Origin: JARRJY01 sp037388705
Lineage (GTDB): Bacteria > Pseudomonadota > Gammaproteobacteria > UBA6429 > Thiohalophilaceae
Assembly: GCA_037388705.1 (NCBI GenBank)
Contig: JARRJY010000001.1
Span: forward strand, 12,232-76,231
Length of the DNA stretch: 64,000 bases
Reading direction: 5' to 3'
Shown: positions 17,808 through 27,644 of the stretch, in pieces
How positions within the stretch are numbered: position 1 is the first letter of the stretch
How the letters are laid out: the number at the start of each line of letters is the position of its first letter
Program-made: the position numbers and the translations under genes
The notes under the pieces: generated by a model
Database searches by the model: none
What the model saw: only the letters and a program-made list of their open reading frames with translations
Told to the model about the DNA's origin: nothing

Positions 17808-18755
17808 ATGGATATTAGAGCTACAAAATTTTTTGTCAATCGAATTATTATCGTTGTATGCGCAAACCTGATTGCCTTTGGTACCCATGCGGCTGATATC
17901 GTTTTCGTGTTAAGTAAAGATGCTCGCCCATACCGGCAATTCGTGGAAAGTGTTCAGCGGTCGTTGAATCAATATCAAACGAATACTATTTCTTCCGAAA
18001 CAATACTGCTTGATAAATACGTTGAAAAACCCAATGGCCACAGGTTAGTAGTAGCAGTTGGGACGATGGCCACCCGGGGGGTTATAGAAACCAGTACTGA
18101 ACTTCCCATCCTGTCTACTCTGATCCCCAGTACTGTTTATCATGAAATCCGGGGTAACGCGACGCCTGCAATAAGAAAAAGAATGGCAGCGGTCTTTATC
18201 GATCACCCGTTAAAAAGATATATCAACTTTATTAAACAAATAGACCCAGGCTGGAAAAGGATTGGCCTGTTAACTGCAGAATCAAATAACCAGGTTAATC
18301 ATGAAATAAAACGATTCAGCAGAGGCAATGGAATAAAAGTTATTCATGAAAAAGTGAAAAACACGGATGAAGTTATAAAAACATTGGGAAAAGTACTTGA
18401 AGATAGTGATGTTTTGTTAACTTTAGCGGATCCCGTTGTATTAAATCGTTCCACCGCACATGGAATACTGTTATCAGCCTATCATCAGAAAGTTCCGGTT
18501 ATCAGTTATCTTAATTCATATGTAAAGGCAGGTGCACTGTCGGCACTTTATTCTACGCCTGATGATCTGGGTACACAGGTTGGTGAATTTTTAATAAAAG
18601 TAGTGCGCAATAAGTATGTTTTCCCCAGGCCGGAGCAATACCCGGAAATTTTTTCAATAGAAGTAAATAATCGTGTTGCACACTCATTAGGCCTTGATGA
18701 CATTGACAAGGAGGAAATCAAGCGTGTTCTCTATAAAATGGAGGGCATCAAATGA
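17808..18755 (+). CDS. ABC-type substrate-binding-like periplasmic protein
   Basis: Resembles the PF04392 family of periplasmic binding proteins: ADIVFVLSKDARPYRQFVES at the mature N-terminus, then GTMATRGV, LSTLIPSTVYHE, WKRIGLLTAESNNQ and SVLLTLADP-like segments in two alpha/beta lobes. A hydrophobic leader (RIIIVVCANLIAFGTHA) precedes the mature part. ATG at 17808 or GTG two codons earlier may start; neither has a strong ribosome site. The gene overlaps the following histidine kinase by 4 bp (ATGA), so it probably serves as the kinase's periplasmic sensor partner, as seen with other PF04392-kinase pairs. Confidence 0.8.
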   Translation: MDIRATKFFVNRIIIVVCANLIAFGTHAADIVFVLSKDARPYRQFVESVQRSLNQYQTNTISSETILLDKYVEKPNGHRLVVAVGTMATRGVIETSTELPILSTLIPSTVYHEIRGNATPAIRKRMAAVFIDHPLKRYINFIKQIDPGWKRIGLLTAESNNQVNHEIKRFSRGNGIKVIHEKVKNTDEVIKTLGKVLEDSDVLLTLADPVVLNRSTAHGILLSAYHQKVPVISYLNSYVKAGALSALYSTPDDLGTQVGEFLIKVVRNKYVFPRPEQYPEIFSIEVNNRVAHSLGLDDIDKEEIKRVLYKMEGIK

Positions 18756-21190
18756 AAGACTGGGGAATCAGAAGAAAAGTTTTCTTTATCAGTATGGTTC
18801 CAGCTATATTGATCTCTATCTTTCTAGGCGGATTCTTCATCTACAACCAGTATAGTAACCTCGAACATTCACTGGATGAACGCGGCAAGTCACTGGTTAA
18901 ACAGATATCACCGGCTGCCGAATTTGGTGTGTATTCCGGATATAACCAGGTTTTGAATCACCTTGCACTATCTGCAATGCAACAACCTGATGTATCAGGA
19001 GTAGCCATCTATGATTTGTCTGGTATATCCATAAGCAAGGCAGGAAAACAAACGGTTACTCTTACCTCCTATAACAATCATGGGAAGCAAAATGTCATCT
19101 TGAACGAGCACAGCCCTATGGAGGTAGAGGCTTTCCAGGCCCCGATTTATAGAACCGAGTTTTCATCAGGTGATTATGAAATGGACCTGGTTGATGAAAA
19201 TATGGAAATGGTTGTTACCGAAGAAATAATCGGTTGGGTAGTACTTGAACTCAGCAAACAGGCAACTGCTGACAAGCAACAGGAAGCGATACGCCAAGGG
19301 CTTGTTATTACAATTATACTTCTTGCGTTAACCTGGCAACTGGCAAAACTTATCGGTAAAAGTGTAAGTGAACCGATACTTGATTTAACCGAGGCAGTGG
19401 AAAAACTGGGGAGTGGTCAACTGGAAACCAGGGTTAGTGTCACCTCGGGAGGGGAATTATCAACATTGCAATCAGGCATAAATGCAATGGCCGAGTCCCT
19501 GAATGTTGCCCAGGATTATTTACAGGAAAAAGTCTATGAAGCTACGAAACAATTAAGACGTGCGCTGGGTAAACTTGAAGAACAAAATAACGAGCTTGAA
19601 GCTGCTCGTGAACATGCTGATGAAGCCAACAAGGCGAAGAGCCAGTTCCTTGCCAATATGAGTCATGAGTTACGTACACCGCTGAATGCCATCATTGGCT
19701 ACAGTGAAATGCTTATGGAAGAGGCGGTAGAAGATGGTATGACGGAGCTTGTGCCAGATCTCGATAAAATTAATCATGCAGGCCAGCACTTATTAACGTT
19801 AATTAACACTGTGCTGGATCTTTCCAAGATTGAAGCAGGCAAAATGGAAGTTTACTGTGAAGACTTCTCAATAAAGGCACTGACAGATGAAGTCACCAGT
19901 ACAATTCGACCTGTAATAGAAAACAATAATAATAACCTTGAAATAGAAATTGGTGAAGATGTTGATGAAATAAATTCTGATCTTACCAAGGTAAAACAGA
20001 TATTGTTTAATCTCATCAGTAATGCCAGCAAGTTTACAGAGAATGGAAAAATAAGTTTATCAGTTCATAAATCTCATGATGCTGAAAACGAATGGTATAC
20101 CTTTTCAATAAAAGATACTGGCATTGGTATGACGCGTGAGCAAATATCAAAACTTTTTTCGCCATTTATTCAGGCAGATGTTACTACAACACGAAAATAT
20201 GGCGGTACTGGTCTGGGGTTGACAATATGCAAACAATTTTGCGAATTGCTAGGTGGCAATATTGAAGTTAAAAGCGAAGTGAATGTGGGTACAGAGTTTA
20301 TTGTTAAGCTACCAGTTTCGACAAAAGTGATTAGTGAACCAGCTGAGCCCGAGAGTAATCTTGCCAGAACCCTTCGTTTTGCGGAACAGAACAGCAGACA
20401 GGAAAAAGAAACCGAGCGTCGTCAACACCTGACGAAAATCCTGGTGGTCGATGATGATCCTGCGATGCGAAATTTACTGAGACGACAACTGGAAAAAGAA
20501 GGCTTTGAAGTTATCGAAGCGGTTGACGGTCAACAGGGCCTGGCAATGGCAAGAGAATGTCATCCGGATATCATCACGCTTGATGTCATGATGCCAGGTA
20601 TGGATGGCTGGAGTGTTTTAAAAGAAATTAAGGCAGATAACGAGTTAAGTGATATTGCAGTAATTATCCTGAGTATAATCAGTGATAAAAATATTGGTTT
20701 TACACTTGGTGCTGCTGAGTATCTTACCAAGCCAGTAGACTGGGATTTATTAGCCGATACGATCAAGAAAATTATTCGCAAACCCCGCGAACCGGCAAAG
20801 ATTCTGGTAGTAGAAGATGAGGCATCCGTCAGGGAACTGGTGAAACGTATGCTGGAAAAAGAAGCCTGGCAGGTTGTTGAGGCTGAAAACGGACAGGTTG
20901 CACTGTGCAAAGTGGAAGAAGAAATACCCGATTTGATTATCCTGGATCTGATGTTACCAGTGATGGATGGTTTCGAATTCATTAACAACATAAAGGCAAA
21001 AGAGGAGTACAAAAACATCCCGGTCATTATTCTAACCGCGGCAGATATTTCAGCAGATGAAAAACGCTACCTGGAAGATCGTGTCATCAGCATCATTCAG
21101 AAATCAGGTGTGCATAAAGATGAACTCATGGCTGAAATTTGTGATGTTATTAAAGGCAAAAGCCCGTCAGGCAAAGTCATTTCTTCTTGA
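18752..21190 (+). CDS. Hybrid sensor histidine kinase with two receiver domains
   Basis: 812 aa signalling protein. Order: membrane segment (about 11-32), periplasmic sensor region, second membrane segment (about 184-202), HAMP (SEPILDLTEAVEKLGSGQLE), coiled coil, HisKA with the phospho-His in NMSHELRTPLNAIIGY, ATPase domain (LISNASKFTENG, DTGIGM, YGGTGLGL), then REC1 (VVDDDP, phospho-Asp in TLDVMMPGMDG) and REC2 (VVEDEA, ILDLMLPVMDG). There is no output or Hpt domain, so phosphoryl groups must be passed to an unseen partner. It is translationally coupled (ATGA) to the upstream binding protein. Confidence 0.93.
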   Translation: MKDWGIRRKVFFISMVPAILISIFLGGFFIYNQYSNLEHSLDERGKSLVKQISPAAEFGVYSGYNQVLNHLALSAMQQPDVSGVAIYDLSGISISKAGKQTVTLTSYNNHGKQNVILNEHSPMEVEAFQAPIYRTEFSSGDYEMDLVDENMEMVVTEEIIGWVVLELSKQATADKQQEAIRQGLVITIILLALTWQLAKLIGKSVSEPILDLTEAVEKLGSGQLETRVSVTSGGELSTLQSGINAMAESLNVAQDYLQEKVYEATKQLRRALGKLEEQNNELEAAREHADEANKAKSQFLANMSHELRTPLNAIIGYSEMLMEEAVEDGMTELVPDLDKINHAGQHLLTLINTVLDLSKIEAGKMEVYCEDFSIKALTDEVTSTIRPVIENNNNNLEIEIGEDVDEINSDLTKVKQILFNLISNASKFTENGKISLSVHKSHDAENEWYTFSIKDTGIGMTREQISKLFSPFIQADVTTTRKYGGTGLGLTICKQFCELLGGNIEVKSEVNVGTEFIVKLPVSTKVISEPAEPESNLARTLRFAEQNSRQEKETERRQHLTKILVVDDDPAMRNLLRRQLEKEGFEVIEAVDGQQGLAMARECHPDIITLDVMMPGMDGWSVLKEIKADNELSDIAVIILSIISDKNIGFTLGAAEYLTKPVDWDLLADTIKKIIRKPREPAKILVVEDEASVRELVKRMLEKEAWQVVEAENGQVALCKVEEEIPDLIILDLMLPVMDGFEFINNIKAKEEYKNIPVIILTAADISADEKRYLEDRVISIIQKSGVHKDELMAEICDVIKGKSPSGKVISS

Positions 21191-21253
21191 ATTCGCAATA
21201 CATTGAAATTAGTTACGCCTTTCAGGTATGCTTCGCTTTTCTGATGGGCCATC

Positions 21254-21329
21254 GGGGCATTAGCTCAGTTGGTAGAGCAGGGGACTCTTAATCCCTTGGT
21301 CGTAGGTTCGAGTCCTACATGCCCCACCA
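21254..21329 (+). tRNA. tRNA-Lys (CTT)
   Basis: Acceptor GGGGCAT/ATGCCCC, anticodon loop CTCTTAA with CTT, T arm GGTTCGAGTCC, encoded CCA. 76 nt. Confidence 0.94.
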
Positions 21330-21397
21330 GACCCCTTCTCGTTTCCCCTATATCATCAGTCCCTGATATAATAGGCGGCAACGATTTAATGTGAATT

Positions 21398-21482
21398 GCC
21401 GCTCTGGTGGAATTGGTAGACACGCTAGATTTAGGTTCTAGTGCCTCACGGTGTCCGAGTTCGAGTCTCGGGGGCGGCACCA
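21398..21482 (+). tRNA. tRNA-Leu (TAG)
   Basis: Long-variable-arm tRNA of 85 nt, acceptor GCCGCTC/GGGCGGC, anticodon loop TTTAGGT with TAG, variable arm TGCCTCACGGTGT, encoded CCA. Confidence 0.96.
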
Positions 21483-21536
21483 TTTTCTGAAATTTATTAA
21501 CTAATTGATTTTAATATCATTTTTGAGGTTTGACCC

Positions 21537-22844
21537 ATGCAAGTTTCTGTAGAGTCAGGTAATGGCCTGGAACGCCGTATGACGGTGACAATTGAAGAAG
21601 ACCGTATTGCGGATGCGGTAGACAAGCGTCTGAAGGATATGACCCGCACGGTAAAATTGAACGGTTTTCGAAAAGGCAAGGTGCCTCTCAAGGTCGTCAA
21701 ACAGCATTATGGCGCCCAGGTACGCCATGAAGTACTGGGTGAAGTCGTTCAGTCCAGCTTCTACGAAGCAGTCCAGCAAGAAAACCTGCAGCCCGCCGGT
21801 TTACCTGCCATTGATACCAAGGATTCAAACCCTGGAAATGGACTTGAGTTCACGGCAACTTTCGAGGTTTACCCGGAAATAAAACTGGCCACCCTGGACA
21901 AGACAAGCATTGAAGCCACGACGTGTGAAATCACCGATGGCGATATTGATGACATGATCGACACAATTCGTAAGCAAAATGTCACATTTGAAACAGCAGA
22001 TCGCGCCTGTGAAGATGGTGACCAGGTCAATATCGACTTCACCGGCTCTGTTGATGGCAAAGAATTCGAAGGTGGTAAGGCGACAGGTCATAGCCTGGTA
22101 CTGGGACAGGGTAAGATGATCCCCGGTTTTGAGGACGGTATTGTCGGTGCCAAGGCCGGAGATGACATTACTGTTGATGTGACGTTCCCGGAAAACTACC
22201 AGGCAGAACAGCTGGCTGGTAAAGCAGCGCAGTTTGCCATTCATGTGAATACCGTTGAAGCGCCAGTGTTACCGGAAGTGGATGACGAATTTGCCAAGAA
22301 ACTGGGTGTTGATGACGGTGATATGGAGAAAATGCGCCAGGAAATACGTGACAACATGGAACGTGAAATGAAACAGCGCATCAAGGCCAAGAATAAAGAA
22401 GCAGTGATGAACTCGCTGATCGAAGTGAACAAGCTTGAAGTACCGGCAGCACTGATTGATAACGAGGCGCAGGCGTTGGCACAACAAATGCAGCAACAAT
22501 TTGCAGCGCAAGGTGCGGCAAACCAGTTCCCGATTACGCCGGATATGTTCAAGGAACAGGCGGAGCGCAGGGTGACACTGGGCCTGATTATGTCGGAAAT
22601 GGTTAAAGAACATGACATCAAGGTCGATGATGATAAAGTAAAGGCAATGGTTGAGGAGATTGCTCAACCATATGAGCACCCGGATGAAGTGGTAAAGTGG
22701 TATTACGCGGATAAACGACGTTTATCCGAGGTGGAATCACTGGCCTTTGAGGATATGATTGTGGACCTGGTAATGTCACAGGCCAAAATTACTGAAAAAT
22801 CAGTTGCTTTCAAGGACTTAGTAGCTCCACAAGCAGCCGAATAA
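21537..22844 (+). CDS. tig: Trigger factor (ribosome-associated chaperone/prolyl isomerase)
   Basis: First chaperone to meet nascent chains at the ribosome exit. The ribosome-docking signature GFRKGKVP is at residues 43-50. The FKBP-type isomerase domain (about 150-245) shows GDQVNIDFTGSVDGKEFEGG and MIPGFEDGIVG. The long helical C-terminal domain follows to residue 435. The ATG at 21537 has TTGAGG at 21525-21530. It heads the tig-clpP-clpX-lon block. Confidence 0.97.
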   Translation: MQVSVESGNGLERRMTVTIEEDRIADAVDKRLKDMTRTVKLNGFRKGKVPLKVVKQHYGAQVRHEVLGEVVQSSFYEAVQQENLQPAGLPAIDTKDSNPGNGLEFTATFEVYPEIKLATLDKTSIEATTCEITDGDIDDMIDTIRKQNVTFETADRACEDGDQVNIDFTGSVDGKEFEGGKATGHSLVLGQGKMIPGFEDGIVGAKAGDDITVDVTFPENYQAEQLAGKAAQFAIHVNTVEAPVLPEVDDEFAKKLGVDDGDMEKMRQEIRDNMEREMKQRIKAKNKEAVMNSLIEVNKLEVPAALIDNEAQALAQQMQQQFAAQGAANQFPITPDMFKEQAERRVTLGLIMSEMVKEHDIKVDDDKVKAMVEEIAQPYEHPDEVVKWYYADKRRLSEVESLAFEDMIVDLVMSQAKITEKSVAFKDLVAPQAAE

Positions 22845-22863
22845 CGCTAAAGGAAGGATTTTC

Positions 22864-23493
22864 GTGACCGATAAAACAACTAATAATGGTTTGATAGATC
22901 CCATGGCCCAGCTGGTGCCCATGGTGGTGGAACAGAGCTCTCGTGGTGAACGTGCTTATGATATTTATTCTCGTTTGCTCAAGGAGCGGGTAATTTTCCT
23001 GGTTGGCCAGGTTGAAGATCACATGGCTAACCTGGTGGTTGCCCAGTTACTGTTCCTGGAATCAGAAAACCCGGATAAAGACGTACATTTGTATATCAAT
23101 TCCCCGGGTGGCTCGGTTACTGCGGGGATGTCCATTTATGACACCATGCAGTTCATCAAACCGGATGTGGCAACCATGTGTATTGGTCAGGCTGCCAGTA
23201 TGGGCGCGGTATTACTGGCTGGTGGCGCCAAGGGCAAGCGTTATGCGCTGCCTCACTCGCGCACCATGATTCACCAGCCACTGGGCGGTTTCCAGGGCCA
23301 GGCAACGGATATTGAGATCCATGCCAAAGAAATACTGGAAATCAGGGAACGATTAAACAAAGTTCTCGCCAAACATACAGGGCAGCCGCTGGAGCGAATC
23401 CAGACCGATACTGACAGGGACTTTTTCATGAGTGCACATGATTCAGTCGAATATGGCTTGATTGACAAGGTAATGGAAGCCCGTGAAGGCTAA
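22864..23493 (+). CDS. clpP: ATP-dependent Clp protease proteolytic subunit
   Basis: Serine peptidase forming the 14-mer chamber served by ClpX. The catalytic triad is visible: Ser112 in GQAASMGAVLL, His137 in LPHSRTMIHQP and Asp186 in TDTDRDFFM, each 15 residues later than in E. coli, consistent with a slightly longer propeptide. The GTG start at 22864 has AAGGAAGG at 22850-22857. It is 19 bp after tig. Confidence 0.97.
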   Translation: MTDKTTNNGLIDPMAQLVPMVVEQSSRGERAYDIYSRLLKERVIFLVGQVEDHMANLVVAQLLFLESENPDKDVHLYINSPGGSVTAGMSIYDTMQFIKPDVATMCIGQAASMGAVLLAGGAKGKRYALPHSRTMIHQPLGGFQGQATDIEIHAKEILEIRERLNKVLAKHTGQPLERIQTDTDRDFFMSAHDSVEYGLIDKVMEAREG

Positions 23494-23544
23494 AAAATAG
23501 CCAGAAATAACAAAGAATTCAGGGACTTTTTTGCCAAATATAGA

Positions 23545-23596
23545 CTTGAAAAACCTGTTAAAACTACGCATGGTATAGGTATGCGAAAACAGGTTT
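23545..23596 (+). promoter_or_regulatory. Stem-loop and possible heat-shock promoter between clpP and clpX
   Basis: AAACCTGTT (23551-23559) and AACAGGTTT (23588-23596) enclose a second stem CGCAT/ATGCG (23567-23571 and 23581-23585), making a two-part hairpin without a T run. CTTGAAA at 23545-23551 matches the sigma32 -35 box, with CGCATGG about 15 bp later as a poor -10. It may modulate clpX expression relative to clpP; both readings are inference. Confidence 0.4.
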
Positions 23597-23634
23597 AAAG
23601 CATCACAATACAGGTAAAGGTAAGAGGACATATT

Positions 23635-24924
23635 ATGAGCGACGACAAGAATTCCACAGGCGGCGGTGATAACGGCAAGCTCCTGTATTGCTCATTCTGT
23701 GGCAAGAGTCAGCATGAAGTTCGCAAGCTGATCGCAGGTCCTTCTGTCTTTGTGTGTGATGAATGTGTAGAACTCTGCAATGACATCATTCGTGAAGAAG
23801 TTCAGGAACAACAAACTTCTGTCAGTGGTAGTTCATTACCGACACCACACGAAATCAAGGATATCCTTGATGAATATGTCATTGGACAGCAACGTGCCAA
23901 GCGCGTGTTATCGGTAGCGGTGTATAATCACTACAAGCGCCTTGAGACTGGTCTGAAAAAAGACGATGTTGAACTTTCCAAAAGTAACATCCTGCTGATT
24001 GGTCCTACCGGTAGTGGTAAAACCCTGCTGGCAGAAACCCTGGCGCGCTTACTGAATGTGCCTTTCACCATCGCTGATGCAACCACGTTAACTGAAGCCG
24101 GTTACGTCGGTGAGGATGTTGAAAACATCATTCAGAAGTTGCTGCAAAAATGTGACTATGACGTGGACAAGGCCCAAACCGGTATCGTTTACATCGATGA
24201 AATCGACAAGATTTCTCGCAAGTCAGATAACCCATCGATTACCCGCGATGTTTCTGGTGAAGGTGTGCAACAGGCCTTATTGAAACTGATCGAAGGTACG
24301 GTAGCTTCTGTGCCACCACAAGGTGGTCGCAAGCATCCTCAGCAGGAATTCTTACAGGTTGATACCTCCAACATTCTCTTTGTCTGTGGTGGCGCATTTG
24401 CCGGCCTGGATAAGATTATTCGCGAGCGCTCTGAAAAAGGTGGCATTGGTTTCGGTGCGGAAGTGAAAAGCAAGGATGCACAGAAGAGTGTTTCTGAAGT
24501 CCTGCATGAGGTAGAACCTGAAGACCTGACACGTTACGGTCTGATTCCCGAATTTGTCGGTCGTTTGCCGGTCCTGGCAACACTGGAAGAGCTGGATGAA
24601 GATGCGCTGGTACAAATTCTTACTGAACCCAAGAATGCGCTGACCAAGCAGTACATGAAAATGTTTGAACTGGAAGACTGTGAACTGGAATTCCGTGAAG
24701 ACGCCCTGCGTGCCGTGGCGAAAAAAGCTATGGAACGTAAAACCGGCGCGCGTGGATTGCGCTCAATTCTTGAACATGTCTTGCTGGATACTATGTACGA
24801 TCTGCCATCGATGGATAATGTCGAGAAGGTTGTGATTGACGAGTCAATGATAACGGGCGATGGCGGGGAGCCAATCTATATATACGAGGGCTCTGAGTCC
24901 CGTGCCGCATCAGCCGACGATTAA
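23635..24924 (+). CDS. clpX: ATP-dependent Clp protease ATPase subunit ClpX
   Basis: AAA+ unfoldase that feeds ClpP. The N-terminal zinc domain (about 17-50) has the four cysteines in YCSFCGK and VCDECVELC. Walker A is GPTGSGKT, Walker B IVYIDEIDK, and the pore loop GYVGED is present. The 429 aa length is full. A ribosome site AAGAGGAC precedes the ATG. It lies 141 bp after clpP and is closed by a terminator. Confidence 0.98.
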   Translation: MSDDKNSTGGGDNGKLLYCSFCGKSQHEVRKLIAGPSVFVCDECVELCNDIIREEVQEQQTSVSGSSLPTPHEIKDILDEYVIGQQRAKRVLSVAVYNHYKRLETGLKKDDVELSKSNILLIGPTGSGKTLLAETLARLLNVPFTIADATTLTEAGYVGEDVENIIQKLLQKCDYDVDKAQTGIVYIDEIDKISRKSDNPSITRDVSGEGVQQALLKLIEGTVASVPPQGGRKHPQQEFLQVDTSNILFVCGGAFAGLDKIIRERSEKGGIGFGAEVKSKDAQKSVSEVLHEVEPEDLTRYGLIPEFVGRLPVLATLEELDEDALVQILTEPKNALTKQYMKMFELEDCELEFREDALRAVAKKAMERKTGARGLRSILEHVLLDTMYDLPSMDNVEKVVIDESMITGDGGEPIYIYEGSESRAASADD

Positions 24925-24930
24925 CGAACA

Positions 24931-24962
24931 TTAAGGGGTATTTCGATACCCCTTAATTTTTT
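24931..24962 (+). terminator. Intrinsic terminator after clpX
   Basis: TTAAGGGGTAT (24931-24941), loop TTCG-type, ATACCCCTTAA (24946-24956), then six T. Separates clpX from lon. Confidence 0.95.
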
Positions 24963-24990
24963 CGGACATGGAAAATATTTTCAGCAAGGC

Positions 24991-25018
24991 ATTGATTTAG
25001 ACTTTTTCTGACCCCATA
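24991..25018 (+). promoter_or_regulatory. Candidate heat-shock (sigma32) promoter of lon
   Basis: TTGATT (24992-24997) and CCCCATA (25012-25018), spaced 14 bp, resemble the sigma32 consensus CTTGAAA / CCCCATNT. The -10 half is strong and the -35 half weak. lon is a known sigma32 target, which supports the reading. Confidence 0.5.
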
Positions 25019-25084
25019 GCTAGGTTATCGAGCACCGTGTAAGTGCGCCAGTTAATGATACAAATATATTTAGAGTAAAGACAT

Positions 25085-27502
25085 ATGTCAGAAGTAATCG
25101 AAGAACAGTCATCCGCTATCCCCGTTTTACCACTACGCGATGTCGTGGTTTACCCGCACATGGTGATCCCGTTATTTGTTGGACGTGATAAATCCATCAA
25201 GGCACTTGAAGCGGCAATGGAAAATGACAAACAGATTTTACTGGTTGCACAGAAAAGTGCTGCACAGGATGAACCGGATGTCGAAGATCTATATAACATC
25301 GGAACGATTTCTAATATCCTGCAATTACTGAAATTACCTGATGGCACGGTAAAGGTGCTTGTTGAAGGTAATGAACGCGCCAAAATTGTTACTTTCCTGG
25401 GAAGTGAAGAATATTTCACTGCACAGATAGTGAAGTATGAAGAAGAAGCGGTAGATGAACGTGAAGCTGAAGTGTTATCACGCTCGTTAACAACACAGTT
25501 TGATCAATATGTGAAGTTGAACAAAAAGATCCCACCGGAAATTTTAACATCACTTTCAAGTATTGAAGATCCCAGCCGTCTGGTAGATACCATTGCGGCA
25601 CACATGTCTTTAAAGATTGAAGAGAAGCAAAAGATTCTCGAAATTACTGATTTGCGTGAACGCCTGGAACATTTAATGGCGCTGATGGAATCAGAGTTGG
25701 ACTTATTACAGGTAGAAAAACGTATTCGTGGACGTGTTAAACGCCAGATGGAAAAAAGCCAGCGTGAGTACTATCTGAATGAACAGATGAAAGCGATCCA
25801 GAAAGAGTTGGGAGATATGGAAGATGTGCCCAATGAAATGGAAGAACTGGAAGAAAAAATTGAAAAAGCTGGCATGTCTAAAGAGGCGAAAACAAAGGCC
25901 AAGGCCGAGCTTAATAAATTAAAGATGATGTCACCCATGTCGGCAGAAGCCACCGTGGTACGCAACTACCTGGACTGGATGGTAGGTGTACCGTGGAAGA
26001 AGCGTACCAAGATCCGTCATGAACTGGCTAAAGCAGAAGAAGTTCTGGAAGCCGATCACTATGGCCTGGAAAAAGTAAAGGAACGTATTCTTGAATACCT
26101 TGCCGTACAGCAGCGTAACAAGAAACTCAAAGGTCCTATACTTTGCCTGGTTGGTCCTCCAGGTGTAGGTAAAACATCGGTTGGGAAATCTATTGCGCGT
26201 GCAACGAACCGTAAGTTTGTTCGTATGGCACTGGGTGGTGTACGCGATGAAGCGGAAATTCGTGGTCACCGTCGTACTTATATCGGTTCCATGCCTGGTA
26301 AGATCATTCAAAACCTGTCGAAAGTTGGTACACGAAATCCGTTGTTCCTGTTGGATGAGATCGACAAGATGGCGATGGACTTCCGCGGTGATCCGGCGTC
26401 AGCTTTACTTGAAGTACTGGATCCAGAACAGAACCACACTTTCAACGATCACTACATGGAAGTGGATTATGATCTGTCAGAAGTCATGTTCGTAGCTACC
26501 TCAAACACGATGAACATTCCTGGTCCTTTACTGGATCGTATGGAAGTCATTCGTCTGTCCGGTTATACCGAAGATGAAAAAGTAAACATCGCAGAGCGTT
26601 ACCTGATCAATAAACAGATGAAGAACAATGGTTTGAAAGAAGGTGAATTGACTATCGGTGAAGACGCGGTACGAGACATTATTCGTTACTATACGCGTGA
26701 AGCGGGCGTACGTAACCTGGAACGTGAGATTGCCAAGATTTGCCGCAAGGTTGTAAAAGAAATCTTACTGGAAAAAAATGTGGCTTCTGTTGAAGTAACA
26801 TCAGAAAACTCAGAGAAGTACCTGGGTGTGAAACGTTTCCGCTTTGGCCGAGCTGAAGAAAATGATCAAATTGGCCAGGTAACCGGCCTTGCATGGACTG
26901 AAGTCGGTGGTGATTTATTAACCATTGAAACAGCCGTGATGCCAGGTAAAGGCAAACACAGTGTGACTGGTCAGCTGGGCGATGTGATGAAAGAATCTAT
27001 CCAGGCTGCGATGACGGTTGTTCGTAGCCGTGCACAGGGGCTGGGTATCAAGTCGGAAGTTTTCGAGAAAAATGATATTCACGTTCACGTACCGGAAGGT
27101 GCGATTCCCAAAGATGGTCCTTCAGCTGGTATCGGCATGTGTACTGCGCTTGCATCAGCGCTCACAGATATTCCCGTTCGTGCTGATGTCGCCATGACAG
27201 GTGAAATTACCCTGCGTGGTGAGGTATTGCCTATTGGTGGCCTGAAAGAGAAGCTTCTTGCAGCTCATCGTGGTGGAATCAAGACTGTACTTATTCCGGA
27301 TGAAAATCAGCGTGACCTGACCGAGATTCCGGACAATATTAAAGAGAATCTTGAGATCATTCCTGTTCGCTGGATTGACGAGGTGTTCGAAGTTGCGTTG
27401 ACACGCACACCGGAAGCACTGACAGATGAAGAATTTGCCGCAACTGATGTTGTCGCAAAAGATGATGCAAAATCTGATCACAATTCAGTGCACACACATT
27501 AA
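25085..27502 (+). CDS. lon: Lon ATP-dependent protease
   Basis: Soluble AAA+ serine protease degrading damaged and regulatory proteins. The N-terminal LON domain (about 13-205) starts IPVLPLRDVVVYPHMVIPLF, Walker A is GPPGVGKTS near residue 360, and the peptidase domain has Ser680 in DGPSAGIGM and Lys723 in GGLKEKLLAAH, the expected 43-residue spacing of the dyad. The 805 aa length is full. It lies between clpX and hupB as in other gammaproteobacteria. Confidence 0.98.
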   Translation: MSEVIEEQSSAIPVLPLRDVVVYPHMVIPLFVGRDKSIKALEAAMENDKQILLVAQKSAAQDEPDVEDLYNIGTISNILQLLKLPDGTVKVLVEGNERAKIVTFLGSEEYFTAQIVKYEEEAVDEREAEVLSRSLTTQFDQYVKLNKKIPPEILTSLSSIEDPSRLVDTIAAHMSLKIEEKQKILEITDLRERLEHLMALMESELDLLQVEKRIRGRVKRQMEKSQREYYLNEQMKAIQKELGDMEDVPNEMEELEEKIEKAGMSKEAKTKAKAELNKLKMMSPMSAEATVVRNYLDWMVGVPWKKRTKIRHELAKAEEVLEADHYGLEKVKERILEYLAVQQRNKKLKGPILCLVGPPGVGKTSVGKSIARATNRKFVRMALGGVRDEAEIRGHRRTYIGSMPGKIIQNLSKVGTRNPLFLLDEIDKMAMDFRGDPASALLEVLDPEQNHTFNDHYMEVDYDLSEVMFVATSNTMNIPGPLLDRMEVIRLSGYTEDEKVNIAERYLINKQMKNNGLKEGELTIGEDAVRDIIRYYTREAGVRNLEREIAKICRKVVKEILLEKNVASVEVTSENSEKYLGVKRFRFGRAEENDQIGQVTGLAWTEVGGDLLTIETAVMPGKGKHSVTGQLGDVMKESIQAAMTVVRSRAQGLGIKSEVFEKNDIHVHVPEGAIPKDGPSAGIGMCTALASALTDIPVRADVAMTGEITLRGEVLPIGGLKEKLLAAHRGGIKTVLIPDENQRDLTEIPDNIKENLEIIPVRWIDEVFEVALTRTPEALTDEEFAATDVVAKDDAKSDHNSVHTH

Positions 27503-27594
27503 CCACTTTTTTTAGTCCCTGAAAAACAGGTCTTGCCTCTGAAAATGTCAAGTCAGTAAGTCGTATTATTTCTAACAAATGGCGACTTGCTTGC

Positions 27595-27623
27595 TTGACC
27601 ACTACAGGGGCCGTTGGTATAAA
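27595..27623 (+). promoter_or_regulatory. Strong sigma70-like promoter upstream of hupB
   Basis: TTGACC (27595-27600) and TATAAA (27618-27623) are separated by exactly 17 bp. It lies about 100 bp before hupB but upstream of the terminator-like hairpin at 27645-27691. Confidence 0.7.
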
Positions 27624-27644
27624 AGCTAGGTATATGAATACTGT

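Noticed and set aside
21265..21483. Minus-strand ORF of 72 aa
   Set aside because: Antisense of tRNA-Lys and tRNA-Leu, not a gene.
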